The position numbers and the translations under genes were made by a program. Shown in pieces: positions 36,401 to 46,916 of a stretch of 64,000 nucleotides of DNA (positions within the stretch are counted from its first letter, which is position 1; every line of letters begins with the position of its first letter). A model generated the notes under the pieces. The model did not search any database. It saw only the letters and a program-made list of their open reading frames with translations, and was not told where the DNA came from. The stretch is from Takakia lepidozioides (lineage: Eukaryota; Streptophyta; Takakiopsida; Takakiales; Takakiaceae): contig CM060732.1 of assembly GCA_030704615.1 (NCBI GenBank), forward strand, positions 2,418,001 through 2,482,000, read 5' to 3'.

Positions 36401-37322
36401 GGTCCTTTGAGTGTGACTGCCAAGCTGTGGTAGTATTGCTGGTATTAACATCATCTTCCCAGTAGCGTTTATGCCAGTTTTCGTAACATACCTTCCATGT
36501 AATCAGACTCTCCTTGGTTGTACGGGAGCGCAATTGAACTGTTGTGCTTACAGTCATATAGGGGATTGGCAATGTGCACACACCTGTCTTTTTCCTATCA
36601 GATGTTTGCATTTCTTTCAATGATGGGGACACCAGACCAATCAAACCAACTTTTTGTCTACTCTATTGCTAGGCGCAATGCATGTAGGTTCCCAATATAA
36701 AATAGCCTATCCCCTTAGAAAATAGAAACAAAGAATTGATGTCCACAGGGGGTCCTAAATAGATGAAGAGAGAGGATATAAACTCATCTCATGTTTCTCG
36801 AGTTTCAAAGTAATTGAACTCTTGTTACAGGGTGACATGCAGTCTCTGGAGGGCTTGACATATGACAGACGGCAGCAGTTCTTGGCCAAGTATACCTTAC
36901 CTCCCGATCTTCCAACTATCTCATTTCATACAGAGGCCAGCCGAGCTCCTGGGTGGGTTTCTACAATGTCACATGTAGCACTAGCTGAGCTTCCATGGTT
37001 ATCAGGAAGCAGCACGACTGCAGGCCCTTCTGAGGAAAATGGTGCCGGCGCGCGGGTTCCAGTGGCTATTCCCTTGGCTGCAGCAACAGCAGTCTGTGCT
37101 CTACATCTGGAACTCAGATATGGAGAGAAGAGTGATGGCCTTGTGACCCGTAAAGATGCTGAGGTTCCAGGTTCCATTGTTGTGAGACCTGAAAAGAAGT
37201 TGGACCATGCGTGGATGGTTTACTCGCCTTCTCGTAAGAACCCTTTGGAACCTGATGCACCCCAGATGTGTGAAGCTCTTATTACTCTACTTTTAACCAT
37301 GAAAAGTGGAGAAGGGATCTGA
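33451..37322 (+). CDS. Conserved plant alpha/beta-hydrolase, 5' end incomplete
   Basis: Exons: 33451-33643 (tentative), 34212-34334, 34940-34989, 35310-35407, 35998-36282 and 36831-37322 (stop TGA 37320). All phases agree. The 35407 donor is GC (GAG/GCAAG), a permitted rare type; other junctions are GT-AG. The product contains LRGSADDIGWLQR, YLLIPG, LFSNHGPLYFVDTKRHFSKLG, CHIAKIHSE, the nucleophile elbow GHSKGGVDAA (Ser near 36085) and LVQSPYGGSPIASDILREGQ. Near the C-terminus are ISFHTEAS, RYGEKSDGLVTRKDAEVPGS and LDHAWMVYS, which supplies the likely catalytic Asp/His. It matches a plant family annotated only as alpha/beta-hydrolase superfamily; substrate unknown. The first exon(s) with the start codon were not found. 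The 33451-33643 exon is chosen because its GTCAGT donor fits the phase of the next exon. Confidence 0.85.
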
Positions 37323-39029
37323 TAAGCACATGATGGGCCTGGCGGGAAACTTATCCCGTGTGATGCCAGAAGCTGGAGTTAGTCTCCATGAGGCACAGGC
37401 AAAGGTGGCATCTTCAAAGTCAACTGAAACAGTGTTTATTGTAGGTAACACAATGGATTGAGGATGGAAAGGTCAAATTGTTAGATACATTCATTAGCTA
37501 GATGCTATGAATTACAGCCGCACAAATAAGACTACCATATCAGATTCAAGAGAGCATAATACCTTCTTGACAGGAAATCTGGATTTAGTATATAGCATAC
37601 TTTAATCTAGTTGATAAAGTAGGGCTGAACCTCAATATTGATTTATTCTCAGGATGCAGGTTATCACAGATTGTTTCCAATTAGGTCCATCCTTCAGTGA
37701 TGACATAATTTACACTTCCCAATGTTAGACAACACACAAAACACAAATTCCAGAAAATTTGTTGCCTTCCTGTTGTGCACTTTAGTTTAAACAGTTTTAG
37801 GCTGTCCACAAATGCTGAGACCCCATAGTTGACAATCTCCAGAGTGAAATCTGACACAACTGCAGTCTTGCTGATACAAGTGGCCTCTTTCACTCTTTAA
37901 CAAGGCTGTCAGCCTGGCACAAAATGGAAATGAATGTGACCTTTCAAGACAGAACCCCTCGGGTGGCAATCTGCTAAGACATCGCCCAGTCAGCCTGCCA
38001 CTTTCAGATTTAACATATCATTCCACCACCGTGTTCTACATGAACGGTCAAACACACACATGCATGCTTGAAGCAAAAAGCTCAGACATCTATACGACTA
38101 CGGTATCTACGAAATGCAGCAGTGGAAGACTAGTACGCTTCTAATTGCATGCAAGGGCCTGTGACACAACTGTAGGCAACGACCTACCTATTTCTAACCT
38201 CACAGTTTGATCTGCACATGCAAATATCTTGATGACTTTGACGTGTAGTTAGTATGGGCTTGCACCTTCTTCGCATGAAGTTGCATCCATATACTTCACA
38301 TTTTTTGGCACCGCCCACAACAGATAAAGGCAGGTCAATCCTTCCTCAAAGTTTTGGACACAAACACTGGAAGCCTTTCAGAGTCTCCATCATTTGTCTG
38401 TGTCTAAACCTAAAGTGCAAAAGGTTGAGTGCTAACAACGTAGGAAAGGTATCTAAAGTCTAAACCCACCCTACATCTTTTGAAGACACGCCTGGCTAGG
38501 ACTCTGGTTATTGCAATTCCGTGCTGAACAAGCAAACCTCTTTGTTTGTAGAGTTTACCCTGACCAAACATGGTAGGGTGTGTAATAATCGACCCATAAT
38601 GTTTGCCACTGTTTCTCTTTACCAGCACTATATACACACCTCCCCTACAACTCGCAATACAGAGAGAGCTCTCAGCATTGCAGTGAGCCTTTAGCTCCAT
38701 ACTCTCAAATAGAGGGTCATTAGGCTTGCCAATGGAAGTTGGGGACTACTGACCTCCCTTGGGGACATGACTGACTGGTGCAATGATTACAGGAGCCTAA
38801 CCTTCTAAAGTGTGGCTGCAGGGGCATGTTGACATATGGTGTCAACCGTATCCACAAGTGACAACCCATTGATCTTCCCCTGCTTATGAGATGCAGAACA
38901 CCCACCCTCACTCACCCACTCTGAGTCAATCAACCACATTAAATTCCACTCCTATGTACAACAACCTACCGAATCAACCACACCCTGGTACAGAGAGCGT
39001 TACAAACCGGTGGCAGTGCCAGCAAGAGG
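37323..39029. other. Intergenic region between two convergent genes
   Basis: Between the end of the plus-strand hydrolase gene and the end of the minus-strand COMMD2-like gene I see no supportable gene or repeat. It probably includes both 3' UTRs. Confidence 0.5.
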
Positions 39030-39623
39030 TCATTTAAGCAACCGTTGAATTCGCCGGCTTTGTGTGCTGCGTGATTCGGCCAGTGCCACCTCCAGTTGAG
39101 CACACACCTCCTTGAGCACACCGTAGTCAGCTTCTAGATGCACTACCCCAGCACTGCTGGCGAGTGCCACAATATACACCGGCCTGGCCTGCTGCCGCAC
39201 ACTTCGGCTAGCCACCTGCCAGACCCTCCCATCATTACAACATACTGCAGGCCACTCTGCTCAGAAACTGGGGCTGCACTGACTAGATACCTACCTGGAT
39301 GTCAAGGCGCCAGTCAATATGATGGTAAGAGTGCACAGTCAAGGCAACCACACCCCGGAGCTCTGGTTGTCGCTCCTCAAACAGGTCACACAAAACCTGG
39401 CTGGCTGGGTCTTGCAGACCAGCATCCGCCAGCAGCACAAGCAGCTGGGAGCGCTCAAGGTGGCAGCGCACAGCATGCGCCAGCAACGCCGTTAGTACTG
39501 CCACAGCCTTCTCCACATCCTCCACAGTGGTCTGTAACACTTTGGCTGCCTTTGTGAATCCTCGCATCCCTCTCTCCCCCTTCAGAATCCGGTTGAGTGC
39601 TATTACCCCAAACTCGTGTGATA
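39030..39623 (-). CDS. COMMD2: COMMD2-like COMM-domain protein, 5' exon(s) not resolved
   Basis: Two exons are clear: 39623-39295 (109 codons plus two bases) and 39215-39030 (61 codons and TGA), joined by a GT-AG intron of 79 bp at phase 0. The first part is the helical N-terminal domain (SHEFGVIALNRILKG ... FTKAAKVLQTTVEDVEKAV). The COMM domain begins at HSYHHIDWRLDIQ and continues across the intron as VASRSVRQQARPVYIVAL to LAESRSTQSRRIQRLLK. WRLD followed by ASRSVRQQ is diagnostic of COMMD2. COMMD proteins form the hetero-decameric ring of the Commander/CCC complex, which recycles endosomal cargo with retriever; this is family knowledge from animals. The missing N-terminus should be about 25 residues. 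A candidate upstream exon ends at a GTAGGT donor at 39682 (ATREIVVANF), with the right phase but no visible start codon. Confidence 0.82.
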
Positions 39624-39699
39624 CTGCAAATCGAACCGACAACCGATCGTGTTACACCTGTTTCGCATACATTGTACCTACCAAAATTAGCAACAACAA

Positions 39700-42155
39700 T
39701 TTCCCGGGTAGCTGCAGATCTAAGGCATCAGATCTTTACAGGTACTGCTTTCCGGAGGGCGAGCTTTATCAATGCCGTATTATTAAGGGGAAAGTTTTCC
39801 TGGATGTTCGCACCCAATTGATGATCAAGGACCTGTGGTCGCCCAAATGACAGCATACGACCTTGGTCGGATTGTGAAGCTCAACTTGACCTCCGAGCAC
39901 TGGCCTGGAGAGTGACAACAAATCTTTTTGTAAAAGGAGCTGGACAAGCGTGCATCCAACAGCACGGGCATTAAAAACGAAACCCACGCTTGAGGTAAAG
40001 AGCAGCGAGCTTGTCTTTGAGCTGCTAGGTTTCATTATCCATCACTCAACGCAGTGATACTCGCTATAGCTGTCTTGCCCCTACAATCTCGCACAAGTAG
40101 AGAATCTTCCAGATCGACATTACCAGCTGTCGAGACATACACATGCAGAAGAGACAGAGAGAGTGGTGGGCACAGGACAAGTGTACTCTCGAAACTCCCT
40201 TCCAAATGTACAACAGAGCCAGATGAGAAAAAAGTGGACCACGTGAGAATCCCACCTGCAGCGTCGGCCGTCCACAAGAAGCTGGGGCACGCCGTAGCAG
40301 CCATGGATCCCCACTTAGATCTGGGCTGCTTGTTGGCTGTCACTACACTTGCTGCGATGTAGGTAAGAGGTATAGGTGGATGGAAACTCCGAACAACACA
40401 GCACCTGGGTCGGAAGACGGATATTCGGAGTATATGCACATCCATGTTCCCGAAGGATCCCCTGTAGACATCTATATCTACTCTCAATCCATCCAAAAGT
40501 TGGTTAACCCCAGCATGGAGCATTATCGATCGCACTATCCTCGTTGAGAATAGGTATGGGCCCCACCCACATGAGGTCCTCGTTCTCTCCCTGCTCTCCA
40601 CCTCTCTTCAGCTAGCCGAGCGGAGCAGAGTGGTTCTGCTTTTGGGTTGAAGGCACGATGGAGGAGGTGTGTAAATTGTGAGCAAAAGATGGCGAGGAAC
40701 GTGACCAATGCTGAAGGAAATGGACTCCTGTGGCGGTGGTGCCACTGTACCTCTCTACCTCTCTCACCCTCACGCCTCTATTGTGAGGTCAATGTACGCC
40801 TTCTCGTCTCTTGGTTTTGTGTAGACTTTTGTACACGTAGCTCTGCTTCTCTCTTTGCATGCTTGTACTGCACACCTTCCAAAAACTCTGACAACAGGTT
40901 GAGCATGTCCGTACTGAACCCCCGATCTTATTGAAGTAGCTGCCATTTAGTCAGCGCTGCCTGACTGTTTCTGATTATGTGAGAGACCCGAATGAGTTGC
41001 CATATGTATCTTCAGTCTATCCGTTGTATAGAGAGAGATGGATGCTTATTTACGTCTCTTTGTTGGGTGGGAGACTCTGCTTTCGGAGAAATACCCACCA
41101 CTTGAGTTCGACTAGCCCATTGCAACTAGGGGGCAAAGCATTTTGATCTAATCCTCAATGTCGAGCGCCAGTGCCATAGATTTATTGGGTCCCTTTGGAC
41201 AATTGTCAGTCACACTGAGTAGGCAGGAGAGATGGACTCATCACCTGTTCCCTGCGAACGATGGCTAAGATAAAGCTGCAGAATATATTCTTCGCGGAAT
41301 ATAATACCCCCTTGAGCTAGTGGTCGCTTTTTCTTCGCAGCAGGTATGGAAATGAAACATTAAACTTTTGTGCATATCCAAGGACATATCATATACATGT
41401 AAATCAGTATTGACTGCTCCATATGACCATTCCTGTTGCTAGAATCTGTCATGTTGACTACTGCAGAACTGCTCAGACTCCCAATCCATTTTAGCATGGT
41501 CTTTGATTGGGTAAGCTTCTGAAGGTAGTAGGCCCTACTTTCCAGAACTCCATGTGTGACTTGCAAGAAGAGGTTTGATTGATCTATGAAACGAACATTG
41601 AGCGGACTGTGTCACACCTGCTCATTATCTCTCAATATGATTTGTACATCACGGCGGATCTGTAAGGAAATATGGCACTTCAGTTGTGAAATCTCTCGAG
41701 TAGGTATACAAACTGTTGCTTTTTTCGAGCAAAAAAGGAAGCTATGCTACCATGGAAAATTTTGGTGGTTTGGTGTACACTTCGTCAGCTCAATATGGAC
41801 ATAAGCATCAATATGGCCTCTGCTTATGGTGGTTACTTGTGTGGGGGTTATCTGTGGTGGCTTGAGGGAGCAGGCGACATCCAGCAACAAAGAAACTGCC
41901 ACACGCTCCCTCAAAAAATTAAGAGGTTCTCTTTCTCTCCCCCGCCACCTTGTCCTCTCACTCTGTTGTCGCAAATACTTGCTCAAGAATGAGATCTCTA
42001 CACAGAAAAAAGATTGCTGCACCATTGCTGTCTGGGACTAGTTGATGTGAGCGGCTTGGTTTTGCTTGTGTGGGCCATTGCTACGTGCATCTCTTCAATG
42101 GCAGAATGTGAAATTACTAGAACATGTGTAAATCTGTAGTCAGACAGATGGAGAG
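39700..42155. other. No confirmed gene; possible 5' exon of COMMD2-like gene
   Basis: Minus-strand frames at 40035-40601 are open but show no recognisable motif. The first exon and promoter of the COMMD2-like gene should lie here. Nothing else can be supported. Confidence 0.35.
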
Positions 42156-42159
42156 AAAT

Positions 42160-44215
42160 GAACGTCCACAGAAAGCTCAAAGAGCTTATGGGACGAGAAA
42201 TTATGAAACGAGAAAGAGAGAGAGGCCCTCCACAAGCAGCCCAAAAACAACTATTGTTCAAGTGATTGCCTAAGAGTGAATGCCACATGCAGATATGCTG
42301 CATTTCTGATGCTTGTAATGGAAGACATCTGTAAGTGATTGGGTACTTGGAATAGACAATAGAATCTCCCTTGGATCTCATGGTAGAGAGGACAGTGAAA
42401 AATTGTTTTTTTCCTGTTGTTTCCAGTGCGAGTGGCACAGGCGGTCCTCATGTTGCAGGTTGTCACACCTACCAGTTCCTATCGGCAGACTGTGGGAGCC
42501 CACCCTAAACCTTCCCTATGCCCTTAGAAGAATATTCTCATAAGAAGTTATTTGCCGGGGCCATAGACCCCTCAACCAGTTTTTGCGGAACAGAAGGGAA
42601 CAGATACTACTTTTGTGAGGAGCTCACTCCGGTAGTGTGACTTACCTTGATAATGGCAGTTAGTTTAGGTTTTCCAGATATCCTCTAGAAATCCCTTCAC
42701 ACAAGCATCAACATGCTGTGAGGACTTGGGGGCCATTAATAAGCAGCAAATCTAGTCTATTTACTTTCTCTAGTGATGAACTACAAGAAACAACTTCACC
42801 TACAGGCACTACGAGATGAGCTGCCCAGCAATTAGAGACCCCTAAAGGGCCAGGGCTTTAGGCTCAGCCTCAAGATTTTCAAAGTTGGTGAAGAGAGGTG
42901 GAGGGACAATGCTCTTGATGGTCCTGAAGAGCGTTAATCTCTGGTGAGAATATCCCAGACAAAGCGTGAGAAAATGGATATTGTCTTCAGGCTACCCAGC
43001 ACATCGGGCAATTACAATGTCCTCTTCCTCTCTGCATCTGTTTATTGTTCAAAGGTAGGCTTTCTGCCCTGAGTTTAAAATTCAGTCTACTGCCAAGGAA
43101 ACAAGTTTAGGGGAGTTCACGCCTAACTTCATTTTCATTGGACAGTCTTTGGGCATCAGACATGGCTTTGGACACAACCCCCTCCAGGACAGCTTCATCT
43201 AGTAGGGTCAATTCAAATCACTTTTTGTATATGCGCATCACAGTTACAGTTGGAGGAAAAGTCAACACCAAGATATGTGTAGGAAGGGAGTACAGGGATC
43301 CTTCATTACCCCATTTCCCTTTGAGATCCCCTCCTGCCTCCCCCCAACGTTGAATGCCACCATTGTGCATTTACTAATATTTGCTAGTAGCCTCCACAGG
43401 TCAAAGAACCTCTTTGCACAATGAATCAACTCCTGGAGATTTGATGGGGTATCCCCTAGGCCTATGAAGTCATCCGCAAACATAAGAGCTGGTATGGTGG
43501 CATCACCCACCTTTAGCCCAAACCCCTCACTTTCCACATCTTCAAGAAGCTGATTTGAAGAGCAGCAGGGAGAGGGTACAACCTTGTGCTGCACCTTGAT
43601 CAATATCCAAAGAAGTTAGACATCTGTCCGTTGACTGTAACACATCTTTCGGTGTTCGGATACAGGTTGTGGACCACCCTCCACATCTTTCCCCTGACCC
43701 CAGAAGACCGAAGCCATAGCCACAGCCCGTCCAGCCTATAAGCCTTTTTGACATCCAGGAAGAAGACAAAAGTGGGCTTTCCTTCTTTTTTCCTTACCTG
43801 GATAATCTAGCTTAAGAGTGAAAATATGGGCGGTGCAGCCCCTAAGTCTCTGAAAGCCAGCCTGGCCTCATGAAAACCACCTCTAGACTCCAGATCAACC
43901 TCAAGACGGGTGCTTATTATCCTACAAAATAGCTTCCCAACTGCGCTAAGAAGCGTGATGCCGCGATAGTTGCCAGGCTCTTATGTGTTGCGTTTCTTAT
44001 ACAGGTTGACAATGACTCCCTGTCTCCAACGAAAGGGAATCACTTCAGTTTGCCAAATAAGGTTAAAGAGAAGGGCAAGGGCCTCTACCATAGGCCACCA
44101 CCATACTTGATTAGCTTGTAGACAATGCCATCAGGTCCACCTGCTTTATAGTCACTTACATGCTTTGCAGCTTCCACGACCTCAGATGAACTAATGGGCT
44201 GGTACCGAGTACCAA
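42160..44215 (-). mobile_element. LINE-B non-LTR retrotransposon, decayed
   Basis: On the minus strand, a broken reverse transcriptase spans 44215-43262. It has NYRGITLLSAVGKLFCRI near 44000-43930, QGAAQGCTLSLLLF near 43590 and ALMFADDFIGLGDTPSNLQ near 43490, which is the FADD catalytic motif. The C-terminal knuckle region (43100-42890) matches the fragment at 32.5-32.8 kb. Downstream (42660-42160) is shared dispersed sequence. Several frameshifts and stops (for example near 43790 and 43980) make it inactive. The sequence type differs from LINE-A. Confidence 0.75.
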
Positions 44216-44238
44216 GAATGTCTCCCTCTCTATTATCA

Positions 44239-44561
44239 GGAGGAGGAGGAGGAGGAAGACTCCTGCCAAAGCAGGCGTAACTTATGGTGTCACCTCACGC
44301 CAAAGGGCTATTGCCTTCTGTTTGGAAGGTGGACACCTTCTAACGGCTGTAACCGGGGCAACCCGGTTGCCAAAACCTCCCCCAAGGACTTGAAAGTCCT
44401 CATGTACCCACAGATTAAGAGACCAGTTGACCCTGGACCCCCAATTTTATAGCTGGCTTGGCTATAATGGTGACATCCAACATACACCTATGGGACTTTG
44501 AACCCATGACCACTTGTAAGGTGGCCTTGTTCCCTAACCACTGGGCCATCTGTTGGATGCT
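44239..44561 (-). mobile_element. tRNA-derived SINE with 12-bp target duplication (SINE-3)
   Basis: Read on the minus strand, the head has A box TGGCCCAGTGGTTAGGG and B box GGGTTCAAAGTCC. The body ends with GGCAATAGCCC ... ACCATAAGTTACGCC and an (TCC)n tail. Exact 12-bp repeats TCTCTATTATCA flank it (44227-44238 and 44562-44573). The tail is shared with SINE-2 and with the LINE-A 3' end. The insertion lies just 5' of LINE-B. Confidence 0.87.
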
Positions 44562-44689
44562 TCTCTATTATCAAATTAAGTGAAGACTATTGTCTATTCT
44601 AGGATAGCCAATTCTTACCTGCAATCTTCCACTACGAGGACCAGAAATGCTTGGCCATATATCTACAAAGAGCTCTGGACCTTAGCAAA

Positions 44690-46660
44690 TCTGTTGATGT
44701 TGAGTAGTTGTTTTTGGGCTGCTTGTGAGAGCCCCACTTTCTTTCTTGTATCCTGCTTCTTTTTCCATAAGCTCTTTAAGCTTCCCGTGGACACCAAAAA
44801 GTTTCTTCCTTTCTGACCCGAGCCCTCGCTATATCTGTCAGACTCACAAACAAAGGTTGCAAGACCTCCTGGTATGCAACTTTTTTGTGCGCAGCAGACT
44901 CTCCATTGCTTCCCTACTGCCACAAGATATGGAGGGGGTGGAAATTGCCGCAATAGATGGTTCTTCAGTCAATCTCACTCTATCTTTCTAGTAGCTACGG
45001 CAAACAACGTCTTATGAGTACAATCTATCTTTCTAGTGCAAGCAGGCTCAAATGGTCAACATGCTCCTGGGCCATCTACCAGTAGAGATTCGCAAGCTGT
45101 GAACCCACCCTGAATCTTCCCAATGCCTGACATGAGCTCGAGATAGAGCTGCAGACAAGTAATTTGGCTGTAAGATTCGGTTGTTGTGGTGTCGTGGTAG
45201 AACTGCAGCTTTGTTGTAAAATTCTCTTGTTTCCATTTACTGGACGTTCCTGTCAATGAGCTTGTTGCTGTCATTTTTGGAAGAAATTTCCAGCCCGAGT
45301 ATTTTGTGGCAGTATCCTACTCGAGTGTATCTGGAGCATCCAAGTGGTGTAATGGAATGGTAAAAAGCTTAAATGCCAATCAATCGGAACGAATGAATAA
45401 ATCTTATGTATGTTCCTTGGGAGAGATTAGTGTCCCACAAGTGATAAAAAAAACACACCCTCAACCATGAGTCCCTCTACTTATCATACCACTTCTCTAG
45501 CCTCACGGCAAATCACCGCTCTTAACAAAATATGTCTTACGCGGACAAAGGAACACCCTAGTGAATATCAAGAACGGACCAAGAAAGAAGAAAAATACGA
45601 ATGCGCGAATTGGTTATATTTGCTATTTTAATTTCTAGTGTTTCAAGTTCAAAACAAATCTCAATTTATAATGAAGAAGTTATTGTAGCTTTAAGTTTTG
45701 TAGGTTTTGTTATATTTAGTCAAAACCTTTGGTGAAACTTGAAAAGCTACGCTCAAAGAAATTGGAGAGCAAGAGGTCTTAAAACCAGCTGCTGTGAGTC
45801 TCGTAGAGGTTGTGAGTGCACGGACTGGCAACCACTTGCAGGGGAGACATGTCAGTCTTGTCAAGATGATTGTTAGTCAAAACATGGCTTTGAGTTCGAG
45901 TGGTATGCTAGCAAATTCAGCTCTTATATGGTGTTGTTCTCTAGCCCCACGCATGCCTTGAAGGTAAGATGCCTGTAGGGGTTTCAGATATTTCTCCCAA
46001 CAGGAAACAGGGATCCCAGGGGCACAGAATCACAGCCATAGACAGTGGCAGGAGTGGCAACCAAGGGGAAAAGCCACTTTGCAGGTTTATTTGTTAGCGT
46101 CGTGTAAGGAGGCAGCCTTTCTCTTTTCAGCCTGTCCTTGTATCCCAGATTTGTATGATTTAACATGAAATGGAATTTCCAATCAACCTGGCCAATAGTT
46201 TGTTGAGGTTTGTGAACTCCTATAAATGCACAGGTGGTTTTTGTAGGAAGACGGTAGATTATGCCAGGAGGACCACATTGTCAGCATAAGGAAGCACTGA
46301 TTGTGTTGGAACCCCATCCAAAGGCACCCCCACTCCATAGCAATGGAGCCCTACAACACGTGTATGTATAGGCCAATAGTGATAGAGGACAACCTGTTTC
46401 ACCCCAACATTGCTATGCACTTACCTGAGAACTCCACTGCCACCTTCACTGTGCAATGGCAGAACCATATATGCATAAAAGGCCAGTATGATGTCGTCAG
46501 TTACCTGTGTAGCTTCTCCAGAAGGAAAGGAAGAAGAAAACAAAAGAAAAGAATTGGTACTTTATGACGTCCATGGAAAGCTCAAAAAGCTTATGGGACA
46601 AGAGAAAGCATGAAACAAAAAAGAGAGTGGGGCGCTCAATAAGTAGCCTGAAAACAAGAA
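44690..46660. other. Repeat debris and gene-free stretch
   Basis: 44705-45130 matches parts of 32.0-33.1 kb and 42.1-42.5 kb. 46566-46660 carries an inverted copy of the same block. Between them I see no gene or clear regulatory site. Confidence 0.45.
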
Positions 46661-46916
46661 ACTTTATGAAGTAACAGGATTTGGAGTTTTGCCCTGTGAA
46701 TATCTGTGTATGTTGTCTGGTTGATAAATTGATGACATTCTGACACTCATCTGTGGCAGCCCAGAAAGATTGTGGGGCCTCCTTGTGCCCCTCTGTGGGC
46801 AGAGAAGAACAACCAGCTTTACTATGTGCTTGACCAGGTTATCCTGCAACCAATTGCGCTTGCTGGGAATCAAATGCAGCTCAAGTGTTCCTGAGGTCGA
46901 CCTAGGGCTGTAAAAG

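Noticed and set aside
40035-40601. 188-codon minus-strand frame upstream of the COMMD2-like gene
   Set aside because: It is long but shows no COMMD or other motif, and its end has no donor of the needed phase. Coding status cannot be supported.
45340-45400. tRNA-like words (AAGTGGTGTAATGG)
   Set aside because: No acceptor stem pairing or B box. Not a tRNA gene or SINE.
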